This document shows, piece by piece, positions 44,120 to 52,657 of a stretch of DNA of 64,000 nt; position 1 is the first letter of the stretch, and each line of letters begins with the position of its first letter. The stretch is taken from NCBI GenBank assembly GCA_019634575.1, contig JAHCAY010000001.1, positions 930,001 to 994,000 on the forward strand. Reading direction: 5' to 3'. Both the position numbers and the translations under genes were made by a program. The notes under the pieces were generated by a model. The model made no database searches. It was not told where the DNA came from and saw only the letters and a program-made list of their open reading frames with translations. This stretch comes from Candidatus Didemnitutus sp. (lineage in GTDB: Bacteria; Verrucomicrobiota; Verrucomicrobiia; Opitutales; Opitutaceae).

Positions 44120-44674
44120 TTAGGCGCCCGACAGGCGACCGAGGAATTCCTGCCAAAGCGCCTGCCCCACCGGCCACGCCCCGAGATCGGAGTCGGAGTT
44201 GATGTGCCCCAGCCTTTCCAAGACCCGGAGTTCCGCGCCCCAGCCTTCCGCCCATTCCGTCGCCCGCGTCAGGCTCGCGTAAGGGTCGTCCGTGCTCGCG
44301 ATCACCAGGGCTGGGAACGCCAAGCGCTCGCGCGGGATCGGGCCGAAGCCACGCAACATCGGCAAATCCGGCGCGCGCTCCACGTCCGACGGCGCAACGA
44401 GGAACGCGCCCGCGATCTTGCCGCCGCCGCAACGCACCGCGTGGCGCGCTACGGTAATGCAACCGACACTGTGCGCGACCACGACCGCGGGACCGGGCAA
44501 CGCCGCGAGCGCGTGCTCGAGCGCTTCTTCCCACTCTTGCGGCGAGGTCGAGAGCCAGTCGGCCAGCGCCATCCGCGCCCACTCCGGATTCGCCACATGC
44601 CAGACGCGCATCCAGTGCCGCGGTCCGCCGCCGGAGTAACCCGGCACGAGCAAAACCGGAAAGCTCCCGGACAT
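44120..44674 (-). CDS. RBBP9/YdeN-type alpha/beta hydrolase
   Basis: A 184-residue compact hydrolase. The N-terminus FPVLLVPGYSGGGPRHWMRVW, nucleophile S69 in VVVAHSVGC, an acid in ASTDDPYASL, and the catalytic His in LGHINSDSDLGAWP match the RBBP9 family, which includes small serine hydrolases of mostly unknown substrate. It starts 5 nt after the ftsZ stop, so it is probably on the same transcript, but there is no known link to division. Confidence 0.9.
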   Translation of the reverse strand: MSGSFPVLLVPGYSGGGPRHWMRVWHVANPEWARMALADWLSTSPQEWEEALEHALAALPGPAVVVAHSVGCITVARHAVRCGGGKIAGAFLVAPSDVERAPDLPMLRGFGPIPRERLAFPALVIASTDDPYASLTRATEWAEGWGAELRVLERLGHINSDSDLGAWPVGQALWQEFLGRLSGA

Positions 44675-44679
44675 CGGGC

Positions 44680-45978
44680 TCAGACCGTCACCTTGATGCC
44701 GCGACGCAAGTAGGTCGGCACGTCGAGGTCCTGGCCTTCGAAGAGATTGCGGTCGGACTTGTCGAACGAACCGCGGTTCGCCGCGGGTTCGGCCACGCCG
44801 CCAAAGCCGAACTCCTCCTGTTGCGGCTTGTTCGGATCGTGCACCGCGGCTTTGGCGGACGCGCTGCTGGACCGCGCCGCGCGCTCGCGTTCGGCGGGCG
44901 CGGCCGACTTGGCTGGAGCGGACTCACCCTCCGCATTCTCGCTCGCGGCTGGCGTGCGCTCGGGGCGTTTCGCGGGCGTGTTCGGCTTGGCGCGAGTGAA
45001 AGTGCGGCCGCCGATGTCGGTCGCGCCGATGACGCAGACCTCGACCTTGCCCTGCAACGCCTCGTCGATGACCGCGCCCATGATCACGTGTGCCTCGCGG
45101 CCGAACTCCTCGGTGACGGCCGTCATGAGCTGGTTGACCTTGGTGAGGCTCAGGTCGGCGCCGCCGGTGATGTTGACCATCAGGCGGTCAGCCTTGCGGG
45201 CGAACTCGGGCGTGGCGAGCAGCGGGCAATTCTTGAGATCCTCGAACGCATCGTCGGCCGCGTTCTCGCCTTCGCCGGTGCCGAGGCCGAAGAGCGTCTT
45301 GCCGCCGCGCGTCTGGAAGGCGGTGCGCAGCGCCTGGAAGTCGACGTTGATCAGGCCGGTCTGCGAAAGCATGGCCCAGATGGATTTCACGCCGCGCCCC
45401 ATCCACACGTCGGCGCGCGCGAACGAGTCGAGCACGCTCGTCTGCTCCGTGCCCTCCTGCAGCAACAGATCGTTGGAGAGCGGGATGACCGCGTGGCACT
45501 GCTTGCGGAGCTCGTCGAGGGCTTCCTCGGCCTGCTTGCGGCGGCGCCCGCCCTCGAAGCTGAAAGGCAGCGTGACGAACGCGATCACGAGCGCGCCGGC
45601 CTCGCGGGCGATCTCCGCCACGATGGGCGTCGCGCCCGAGCCGGTGCCGCCGCCGAGTCCGGCGACGAGGAACACGAGGTCGTTGCCGCGCACGACGTCG
45701 GCGATCTTCTCGCGGTCGGCGTCGGCGGCTTGGTAGCCGAGCACCGGATCGCCGCCGGCGCTGAGGCCGCGCGTGACGCTGGTGCCGATGAGAATCTTGT
45801 CCTGCACCGGCGAGGAACTGAGCGCCTTGAAATCGGTGTTGATGACGGCGAGTTGGAGGCGGTCGAGGTTCTCCATTTTCAGCCGGTCGACGGCGTTGGA
45901 GCCGCCGCCGCCGATGCCGACGAGCTTGATGCCGATGTCGCGATCCGTGAGGGCCTCGAGGGGAAGTTCGTTGTTCAT
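44680..45978 (-). CDS. ftsZ: Cell division protein FtsZ
   Basis: A 432-residue tubulin homologue. The GTP-binding T-loop GGGTGSG is at residues 109-115, followed by the T5-T7 region and NVDFQALRT in the catalytic loop. A Pro/Ala-rich linker (about 330-410) leads to the conserved C-terminal peptide DVPTYLRRGIKV, which contacts FtsA and other partners. It forms the Z ring. It lies 10 nt after ftsA and follows the usual ftsQ-ftsA-ftsZ order. The start at 45978 (MNNELPLEALTD) is the only sensible one. Confidence 0.98.
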   Translation of the reverse strand: MNNELPLEALTDRDIGIKLVGIGGGGSNAVDRLKMENLDRLQLAVINTDFKALSSSPVQDKILIGTSVTRGLSAGGDPVLGYQAADADREKIADVVRGNDLVFLVAGLGGGTGSGATPIVAEIAREAGALVIAFVTLPFSFEGGRRRKQAEEALDELRKQCHAVIPLSNDLLLQEGTEQTSVLDSFARADVWMGRGVKSIWAMLSQTGLINVDFQALRTAFQTRGGKTLFGLGTGEGENAADDAFEDLKNCPLLATPEFARKADRLMVNITGGADLSLTKVNQLMTAVTEEFGREAHVIMGAVIDEALQGKVEVCVIGATDIGGRTFTRAKPNTPAKRPERTPAASENAEGESAPAKSAAPAERERAARSSSASAKAAVHDPNKPQQEEFGFGGVAEPAANRGSFDKSDRNLFEGQDLDVPTYLRRGIKVTV

Positions 45979-45988
45979 CGTCGAGTCC

Positions 45989-47203
45989 TCAGCCGAAGAA
46001 TTTGGTCAAGCCCGCGAAGATGCTGCCGCCCTTGCGGCGGGCGGGCACGTGGTGCTCCGAGGCGTGTTTGAAACCGAATTGGAAGACGCCGAGGACGGTG
46101 CTGAACATCGGGTCCTTCAACTCGTCCTTCACCCACGACGGTGCTTCGCCGCGCCGCACGGGCAGGCCGAACACGCGGCTCGCCGCTTCGTCGATGCCGG
46201 GCATCTTGGCCGTGCCGCCGGTGAGGACGACGCCGGCGCCGCAGTGCTCGACCGAGAGCTTCGGGCCGAGCTTCTTCTGCACGATTTCAAAAATCTCCTG
46301 CACGCGCGCGCTCGCGATCGTCTCGATCGCGCCGCGGGCGATCTGACGGTCGCCGAAGGACATGTCGCCGTTGAGCCAGACCTTGTCGGCCTTGTCGCGG
46401 GTCTGCACCGTGCCGCGGCCGTGGCGCAGTTTCAGCATCTCGGCTTGCGTGGTGGTGACGCGGAGACCGAGCGCGAGATCGTTCGTCACATGCTCCCCGC
46501 CGACGGGGAGCGTGCCGGTCGCGGCGACGTGGCCGTCGCGATAGAGGACGTAATCCGTGATGCCCTTGCCGATATCGAGCACGAGCGCGCCGTGGATGCG
46601 CTCCTCCTGCGTCGTGAGCAGCGCGCCGCTAGCGAGCGAGGAGAGCACGAGTTCGCGGACTTCGAGGTGATAGCCGCCGACGACGTGGATGTTGTCGCTC
46701 ACCTTGCTCTCCTGGCCGTGCACGATCCAGTAACCGACTTCGAGGCGGTTGCCCGAAAGATGCTCGGGATCGGCCACGACGCGGCCGTCGAGGCGGAACG
46801 GCCGGCGCAGTTCATGGATGCGCGTGCGGCCAGCGGGGAGTTCCTTCTCCTTCGCGAGATCGCAGACGGTGGAGATGTCGAGCTGCGTGACGGTGTTTTC
46901 GGCCGACTTCACGTTCACCGAGGCCTCGTTGTAGAAGCCGTCCAAGTGCGGACCGGTCTGCGCGAGCCAGACCTCGTCGAGGCGGGCGCCGGCTTTCTTC
47001 TCGGCCATCTCGAGCGCGTGGTGCGCGGCTTCGGAGGCGGCTTTGTAGTCGACGACTTCGCCCTTCATCACGCCGCGCGACTGGGAGAGGCCGACGCCGA
47101 TGATGTTGAGCGCGCGGCCGCGGGCGATTTCGCCGACGAGGACCGCGATTTTGCCGGTGCCGATTTCGACCGCACCGATGATTCTGCTGCCGTTAGAGAT
47201 CAC
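45989..47203 (-). CDS. ftsA: Cell division protein FtsA
   Basis: A 404-residue actin-like ATPase. It shows GAVEIGTGKIAVLVGE (phosphate 1), LVLDIGKGITDYVLY (phosphate 2) and VLTGGTAKMPGI (adenosine site). The SHS2/1C region is in between. The C-terminal amphipathic helix SIFAGLTKFFG binds the membrane and anchors FtsZ. The start overlaps the ftsQ stop by 11 nt, and ftsZ follows after 10 nt. Confidence 0.97.
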   Translation of the reverse strand: MISNGSRIIGAVEIGTGKIAVLVGEIARGRALNIIGVGLSQSRGVMKGEVVDYKAASEAAHHALEMAEKKAGARLDEVWLAQTGPHLDGFYNEASVNVKSAENTVTQLDISTVCDLAKEKELPAGRTRIHELRRPFRLDGRVVADPEHLSGNRLEVGYWIVHGQESKVSDNIHVVGGYHLEVRELVLSSLASGALLTTQEERIHGALVLDIGKGITDYVLYRDGHVAATGTLPVGGEHVTNDLALGLRVTTTQAEMLKLRHGRGTVQTRDKADKVWLNGDMSFGDRQIARGAIETIASARVQEIFEIVQKKLGPKLSVEHCGAGVVLTGGTAKMPGIDEAASRVFGLPVRRGEAPSWVKDELKDPMFSTVLGVFQFGFKHASEHHVPARRKGGSIFAGLTKFFG

Positions 47204-48194
47204 GTGAAGGTTTCCGTTTCGGAGAGGAAGAGGGAGAAATCTGGAACGCCGGCGCGAACGTGCCGGCCTGCGCCTGTTTCGTAAGTTGCTCGGGCGTCTG
47301 CGCGAGCTTCACCGGCACCTGCGGGCCGAGCGCGAGGTTGACCGACTGGATCTGCGGATCGGTGAGCGTGCGCTTGGTCTCGTCGACGATCATGTCGAGC
47401 TGCGCGATCTGGCGGAAAAAATCCTGCTTTGCGCTGAACACGATCTCGGGAATGTCCTGTGCCTTGACCGCGATCTCCTCGTGCGTGGCGAGACGCGCGA
47501 GCGAAACGAAGAGCCACTCGCGATAAAGGTGCGGCGCCTGCAGTTGCGCGGTCGTGAGCAAATCGGAGACCTGCTTCATGCCGTCGATCGGCGCGTAGCC
47601 CTGGCCGTCTTCGGTGCGGCGGAGGCGGAAATCGGCCAGCCACGGGAGCGTCGCGAGCAGCGCCTTGTCGTAGCCGACGCCTTCGTAGACCACGCCGTCC
47701 TTGGCGACGAGCAGCTGCTTTTTCTCGAGCCGATCCTCGACCTGGATGCGCGCGACCGGCGTGCGCTCCTGGAGATTGATGACGAGCGTATCCGGGAAGT
47801 TTCGCGTGAGCACGGCGACGCGCACCTGGCCGACGGCGATCAGCTTTTCGCGCAGCGCGGCGAGGTCGAGGGCCATGAGGGTCGTGTTGCGCGGCAGGGC
47901 CAGCAGGCGTGCGGCCCAGTCCTTGCCGAGCACGCCGTCGGTCACGACCACGATATCCTTCACCGGCTCGCTCTTCACGGCGGAGGCGATGGCGGCGCGA
48001 TCGTTTTCCCAGGTATGCACCATCTCGTAGATGCCCCAGCCCGCTGCGCTGGTGAGCGCAACGAGAGAGACGACTTTCAACCACGCGATCTGGCGCCGCC
48101 GGCGACCGCGGGCGGACATCGCGCGCGGCGTCACGTCCTGGCGAATGGTGCGCCAGGAACGCTCGGACGCGGCGTTGTCCTTTTCCTCGCTCAT
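47193..48194 (-). CDS. ftsQ: Cell division protein FtsQ
   Basis: A 333-residue bitopic protein. A basic cytoplasmic N-terminus (SARGRRRRQIAWLK) precedes one membrane helix (VVSLVALTSAAGWGIYEMV), then an alpha-domain, POTRA-like, and a beta-domain (RVAVLTRNFPDTLVINLQERTPVARI). It links Z-ring proteins to the septal wall synthase. The ATG at 48194 overlaps the ddl stop as ATGA; a longer frame to 48278 has no support. Confidence 0.9.
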   Translation of the reverse strand: MSEEKDNAASERSWRTIRQDVTPRAMSARGRRRRQIAWLKVVSLVALTSAAGWGIYEMVHTWENDRAAIASAVKSEPVKDIVVVTDGVLGKDWAARLLALPRNTTLMALDLAALREKLIAVGQVRVAVLTRNFPDTLVINLQERTPVARIQVEDRLEKKQLLVAKDGVVYEGVGYDKALLATLPWLADFRLRRTEDGQGYAPIDGMKQVSDLLTTAQLQAPHLYREWLFVSLARLATHEEIAVKAQDIPEIVFSAKQDFFRQIAQLDMIVDETKRTLTDPQIQSVNLALGPQVPVKLAQTPEQLTKQAQAGTFAPAFQISPSSSPKRKPSRDL

Positions 48195-49123
48195 TTCTTC
48201 GTAGTGGCGCCGGCGAGGCGCTCGAGGGCGGGCGCGACCAACTCGCGGCAAAGCGCGTTGAAATCGAGGCCCACGCAACGAGCGCTCATCGGCAAGAGGC
48301 TCGTTTCCTTCATGCCGGGCAGCGTGTTGATTTCCAGCAGATAAAGTTCGCCGTCCGGCGTGAGGATGAAGTCGACGCGCGCGTAGTCGCGGCAGCCGCA
48401 GGCGGCAAACGCCGTCTCCGCCGCGCGCTGCACCTCGGCGGTCTGTTCCGACGAGAGCGGCGCCGGCGCGGTGTATTCGGTCATGCCCTTGGTGTATTTG
48501 CTCGTGTAGTCGAACACGCCCGACTTCGGCGTGATCTCGACCACGCCCATGGCGCGGCCGCGGAGGAGGCCGACGGTGAGCTCACGGCCGGCGATGCGTT
48601 TCTCGATCACCCAGTCGCCGTGGCGAATGCCGGCGATCGCGATCTCGAGACCGGCGCGCGTCGTGATCATCTGCAAGCCGACGCTGCTGCCCTGCCGGTT
48701 CGGCTTCAACACGACCTGTTCGCCGAGTTCGTCGGACAACACGGACGCCTTCGGCTTGCTGGTGACATCGAAGGCGCGGCCCGGCGCGACGCGCACGCCC
48801 ATGGCCGAAACCGCCTGACGCGTGCGCCACTTGTCGAAACACAGTTCGCTGCTCTTCGCATCGCAACCCGCATAGGCGACGCCCGCCTGCTCGAGCAGGC
48901 GCTGCATGCCGCCGTCCTCGCCGAACACGCCGTGCAGCGTCGAGAACACGACGTGGCGCCGCGGATCGAGGTCCGCCGGCAGTGCGTCGGCCTCGATGTT
49001 GAACAACTGCGTCGGGAACGACGCGGCCATGGCCAGCGCGGCGGCCTTGCCGGAGCCGAGGGAGACTTCGCGTTCAGGTGAAGTGCCGCCCGCGAAGACG
49101 GCGATGGTGGGAGAGGAGTTCAT
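48191..49123 (-). CDS. ddl: D-alanine--D-alanine ligase
   Basis: A 310-residue ATP-grasp enzyme joining two D-Ala for peptidoglycan precursors. Motifs are AVFAGGTSPEREVSLGSG (N-terminal loop), HGVFGEDGGMQ, VLKPNRQGSSVGL (grasp loop), YARVDF and LYLLEINTLPGMKETSL (metal and D-Ala2 site). The ATG at 49123 is embedded in AT-rich repeats (ATCCAAAATCC type), with no Shine-Dalgarno sequence visible. The stop overlaps the ftsQ start. The 153-nt gap to murB is the widest inside this half of the cluster. Confidence 0.96.
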   Translation of the reverse strand: MNSSPTIAVFAGGTSPEREVSLGSGKAAALAMAASFPTQLFNIEADALPADLDPRRHVVFSTLHGVFGEDGGMQRLLEQAGVAYAGCDAKSSELCFDKWRTRQAVSAMGVRVAPGRAFDVTSKPKASVLSDELGEQVVLKPNRQGSSVGLQMITTRAGLEIAIAGIRHGDWVIEKRIAGRELTVGLLRGRAMGVVEITPKSGVFDYTSKYTKGMTEYTAPAPLSSEQTAEVQRAAETAFAACGCRDYARVDFILTPDGELYLLEINTLPGMKETSLLPMSARCVGLDFNALCRELVAPALERLAGATTKK

Positions 49124-49129
49124 TTTGGA

Positions 49130-49279
49130 TTTTGGAATTCGGATTTTGGATTGGTCGTGCAACGGACGGTCAGCGCGGCAAACGCGCGTCGCAGGAAGAT
49201 AGGGCTTGGAAATTCGCGAATCGAATCGGACCAACGAAGTCGCAGCAAATCGCACACACGCCAGCCAATCCAAAATTCA
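49130..49279. repeat. AT-rich ATTTTGGATT repeat pair between murB and ddl
   Basis: The run 49123-49153 reads ATTTTGGATTTTGG-AATTCGG-ATTTTGGATTGG on the plus strand. A matching inverted arm, CCAATCCAAAATT, lies at 49265-49277. The low-GC sequence stands out from the flanking coding DNA and reaches the very 3' end of murB. Confidence 0.55.
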
Positions 49280-50230
49280 CAGCACCTTCCTCCAATCTCC
49301 GCCGAACAGCATCACTTCGGGCTCGAGGTCGATGCCGCGCGCGGCTTTCACGCGGGCGCGGACGACGCGCACGAGCGCGACGATGTCAGCGGCGGTGGCG
49401 CTGTCTCGGTTGACGATGAAATTGGCGTGCACGCGCGAGACCTCGGCGCCGCCGACGCGCTCGCCCTTGAGTCCGCACTCGTCGATGACTTTGCCGGCTG
49501 AAGTGCCGGGCGGGTTCTTGAAGATGCAACCGGCGCTCGGCTCGCGCGGCTGCGATTCCTGGCGTTTCTTCGTGTAAGTTTCGATCTGCTGCTTGATCGC
49601 CGCGGCATCCGTGTGCTGACGCGGCAGGAGGAAGGCGCCGAGAGCGACCGCGGTCTCGAGCTCCGCGCAATGCCGGTAGTCGACGTGCATCGCGGCCTTT
49701 TTCATCACGCGCTTTTCGCCGGCGAGCGTCATGAGGTGAACCTCGTCGACGACATCGAACGTCCAACCGCCCATCGCGCCGGCGTTCATGCGCAGCGCGC
49801 CGCCGACGCTCGCGGGGATGCCTTCCATGAACTCGAAGCCCGAGAGGCCGGCCTTCGCCGCGAGGCCGCAGAGATTTTTCAGTCGCAGTCCGGCGCCAAC
49901 CCAAACGCGGCCGTCCGGCTGCGGTTCGAAGGCCTGCCAATTCGGGTGCGCGAGGCTGATCACGAGCCCGTCGACGCCTTCGTCGGGCACGATGAGGTTC
50001 GAGCCACGTCCGAGCAGGTAAACCGGCAGGCCGCGCGCGTGCGCCGTCGCGAGCAAGGTGGCAAGGTCCGCCGCGTTCGCCGGCTCGGCGTAGACGCGGG
50101 CCGGGCCGCCGACGCGCATGGTGGTCTTCGGCGCGAGCGGTTCGCGTTCGACGAGCTTCGTCGCGCTGTCGAGCGAAGGACGCACGGCGGCGAGGAAGTC
50201 GGACCAGGAAGCGGAGACGCCCGTGCTCAT
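49277..50230 (-). CDS. murB: UDP-N-acetylenolpyruvoylglucosamine reductase
   Basis: A 317-residue FAD/NADPH enzyme that finishes UDP-MurNAc. It shows the FAD-binding GGPARVYAEP, YLLGRGSNLIVPDEGV, GIPASVGGALRMNAGAMGG, the proton-donor region PSAGCIFKNPPGTSAGKVID, and a C-terminal Glu (EPEVMLFG). The start overlaps the murG stop by one base (TGATG), so the two are coupled. In most clusters murC lies between murG and murB; here it does not. Confidence 0.97.
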   Translation of the reverse strand: MSTGVSASWSDFLAAVRPSLDSATKLVEREPLAPKTTMRVGGPARVYAEPANAADLATLLATAHARGLPVYLLGRGSNLIVPDEGVDGLVISLAHPNWQAFEPQPDGRVWVGAGLRLKNLCGLAAKAGLSGFEFMEGIPASVGGALRMNAGAMGGWTFDVVDEVHLMTLAGEKRVMKKAAMHVDYRHCAELETAVALGAFLLPRQHTDAAAIKQQIETYTKKRQESQPREPSAGCIFKNPPGTSAGKVIDECGLKGERVGGAEVSRVHANFIVNRDSATAADIVALVRVVRARVKAARGIDLEPEVMLFGGDWRKVL

Positions 50231-51369
50231 CAGGAATGCGACGCCGGCGCCGGCGTGTGCCGCAGGTGGCGGCGCGGCGGGAGGCGTTGGGCGAGTTCCT
50301 CGAGGTCCGTGACGATCGTCGCGACGGCGTCCTCGTGCGCCATGCGGTGCAGGTTCTCGCGAAATTTGTTCAGCAACCAGTCGTTGAACAGCACGTCGAA
50401 GACTTCCTGTCGCAGCAGCGACAGCGCGTTCTGATCAACGACGAGTCCCCCGCCCTGCTGCTCGAAATAGCGCGCGTTGGCCCACTGGTGGTTGTCGGCG
50501 GCGAAAGGATACGGGATGAGCACCGCGGGCGCCTCGCAGCGGACGAGTTCCGCGATCGTGCCGGCGCCGGCGCGACTGACGACAAGGTCCGCGGCGGAGA
50601 GCAGCGTGCCGACGCGATCGGTGAAGGGCTCGAACCAGGCGCGGACGACTTCGCCTTTTTTGGAGCGCAGTTCGCGCACGGACGCCTCGCCCTTGCCGAG
50701 GCCAGTGACACACCAAACCTGCACGCCCTCGCCGGCCAGCGCGTCGAGATTGTCGAGCACCCATTGGTTCAAATTGCCGGAGCCTTGGCTGCCGCCAACG
50801 ATCACGAGCAATTTTTGCGTCGCGTCGACGCCGAGCTGCGCGCGCGCGTCAGCGCGCGAGAGGCGCACGACTTCCGGGCGCACCGGCAGACCGGTGTGGC
50901 GCACGAGCAAGCCGAGGCGGCCCGGCAAACGCACGCCGGGCGGCAGATAGAGGCGCTGGGCGAAACGCGAGAGCAGGCGCACGGCGCGACCGGGGATGCG
51001 GTTCGCCTCGTGGAGCGCGACGGGAATGTCGAGAAACCGCGCCGCGAGCGTGACGCCGGCGTTGGTGAAACCGCCGAAGCCGACGACCGCGTGCGGCCGG
51101 AACGCCGCAAGGTATTTCAGCGAGAAGACCAACCCGTGCGTCTGCTTGAACACGCAGCGCGCGAGCACATCCGGCCGCAGGCCGAAGGGCGCGCCGGGGA
51201 CGGCGGCGGTCGTGAGATGCGGGTATTTTTCCGCGAGCCGCGAATCGACCTTCTTGTGCGAGATGAAGAGGCGCACGTCGTGGCCGCGCGCGCGGAGGGC
51301 TTCCGCGAGCGCGATGCCCGGCGCGAGATGTCCGCCGGTGCCGCCGCAGGCGATGAGGAAACGGCTCAT
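50230..51369 (-). CDS. murG: Lipid II synthase MurG
   Basis: A 379-residue GT28 enzyme that adds GlcNAc to lipid I on the inner face of the membrane. Motifs are ACGGTGGHLAPGIALAEAL (GGTGGH loop), VVGFGGFTNAGVTLAA, ALHEANRIPGRAVR, VIVGGSQGSGNLN and VSRAGAGTIAELV. The C-terminal 40 residues are less conserved. The ATG at 51369 overlaps the ftsW stop (ATGA), and the stop overlaps the murB start. Confidence 0.97.
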   Translation of the reverse strand: MSRFLIACGGTGGHLAPGIALAEALRARGHDVRLFISHKKVDSRLAEKYPHLTTAAVPGAPFGLRPDVLARCVFKQTHGLVFSLKYLAAFRPHAVVGFGGFTNAGVTLAARFLDIPVALHEANRIPGRAVRLLSRFAQRLYLPPGVRLPGRLGLLVRHTGLPVRPEVVRLSRADARAQLGVDATQKLLVIVGGSQGSGNLNQWVLDNLDALAGEGVQVWCVTGLGKGEASVRELRSKKGEVVRAWFEPFTDRVGTLLSAADLVVSRAGAGTIAELVRCEAPAVLIPYPFAADNHQWANARYFEQQGGGLVVDQNALSLLRQEVFDVLFNDWLLNKFRENLHRMAHEDAVATIVTDLEELAQRLPPRRHLRHTPAPASHS

Positions 51370-52532
51370 GCTTCGATCTCCGCCAGCGCGCGCTTGCGCT
51401 CGAGCGGCTTCGGCCGTTCCCACGTGCGCGCGGTGTTGATGATGACGCCGATGAGGAAACCCATCAGCAGGAGATTGGAGCCGCCGGCGCTGATAAACGG
51501 CAGCGACATGCCCTTCGTCGGCATCATGCCGGTGACGACCATGAGATTGATGATCGCCTGGAGACAGATCAGCAGGAGACAGCCGGTCACGAGGAGAAAC
51601 TGGAACAGATTCGGCGCGCGGCGCACATGCCTCAGCCCGGCGACGAACAGCGCGACGAAAAGAATCACGGTGAGCAGCGTGAAGATCAGCCCCATTTCCT
51701 CGCCCATGATGGCGAAGATGAAGTCGGTGTGCGCCTCGGGGAGGAACGACTGCTGTTGCCGGCCGTTGCCGATGCCGACGCCGTCGACGCCGCCGGCCGC
51801 GAAGGCGAGGATCGCCTGCCAGAGCTGATAGGCGCCTTCGCTGCGATTCGCCTCGACGTCCATGAACGCCGTGATGCGGCGCAGGCGGTTCGGGTTGTGC
51901 AGCACGAGCAACACGAAACCCATGAGCGCGAACGCGACGCTCGGGAGGATGAACTTGAGGCGCCCGCCGGCGAGGAAGAGCAGAATCATGCCGACGCTCG
52001 CGCAGAGAAACGCGGTGCCGAAATCGGGCTCGATGATGATCAGGCCGGCGAAGAGTCCGATGCCGAGACACGGGTAGATGAACCCGCGCTTGATGTCCTC
52101 CATCTTGTTCTGGTTGAGCGCGAGGTAATGCGACAGCGCAAAGACCATCGCGAGCTTCGCAAACTCCGAGACCTGCAGGCGGGTGAAGCCGAGGTTCAGC
52201 CAGCGCCAGCTGCCCTTCACGTTGACGCCGATGTGCGGGATGCGCACGAGCACCAGGCCAAACAGGGTCGCGCCGGCGAGGATCCACGCGAACCGCCGCA
52301 TGCCTTCCAGATCGAGTCGCGCCACGACCCACGCGATGCCGATGGAGAGCGCGAGGAAGATGAGTTGCTTGAACAGATACGACTGCGGGCCGCCGAGCGC
52401 ACGCGAGCTGGCGCTGAACAGCACCGTGAGTCCCATGGCCAACAACGCGGCCACACACACGAGAATGACGCTCGCGGGAGTGATCGTGAGGTGGCGGCGG
52501 GGAGAGGAAGGTGGCGCGTCGCTCGAACTCAC
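51366..52532 (-). CDS. ftsW: Septal peptidoglycan polymerase FtsW
   Basis: A 388-residue SEDS glycosyltransferase with 10 membrane helices. Motifs are FSASSRALG, GSWRWLNLGFTRLQVSEFAKL, IIIEPDFGTAF, GNGRQQQSFLPEAHTDFIFAIMGEE (catalytic region), TGMMPTKGMSLPFISAGGSNLL. It works with the FtsI homologue encoded further upstream. The start is uncertain: GTG 52532 was chosen because the frame above it runs into the REPIN at 52545-52614. An ATG at 52577 lies inside the repeat. Confidence 0.95.
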   Translation of the reverse strand: MSSSDAPPSSPRRHLTITPASVILVCVAALLAMGLTVLFSASSRALGGPQSYLFKQLIFLALSIGIAWVVARLDLEGMRRFAWILAGATLFGLVLVRIPHIGVNVKGSWRWLNLGFTRLQVSEFAKLAMVFALSHYLALNQNKMEDIKRGFIYPCLGIGLFAGLIIIEPDFGTAFLCASVGMILLFLAGGRLKFILPSVAFALMGFVLLVLHNPNRLRRITAFMDVEANRSEGAYQLWQAILAFAAGGVDGVGIGNGRQQQSFLPEAHTDFIFAIMGEEMGLIFTLLTVILFVALFVAGLRHVRRAPNLFQFLLVTGCLLLICLQAIINLMVVTGMMPTKGMSLPFISAGGSNLLLMGFLIGVIINTARTWERPKPLERKRALAEIEA

Positions 52533-52544
52533 GGAATCACGCTT

Positions 52545-52614
52545 GGAGGGACGCAGTCTTGCTGCGCCCGAATGCATCGCGCGTCCAACGGGCGCAGCAA
52601 GACTGCGCCCCTAC
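52545..52614. repeat. REPIN-like element, second copy
   Basis: The left head is GGAG (52545-52548) rather than GTAG. Then comes a hairpin with arms 52549-52556 and 52562-52569 (one mismatch) and loop TCTTG. The right half has arms 52590-52597 and 52603-52610, then CTAC (52611-52614). The arms match those of the element at 953-1024. Confidence 0.8.
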
Positions 52615-52657
52615 TCCGAAAATTGGCGAGAGAGCGGCCACGACGCACAACGCTTGA

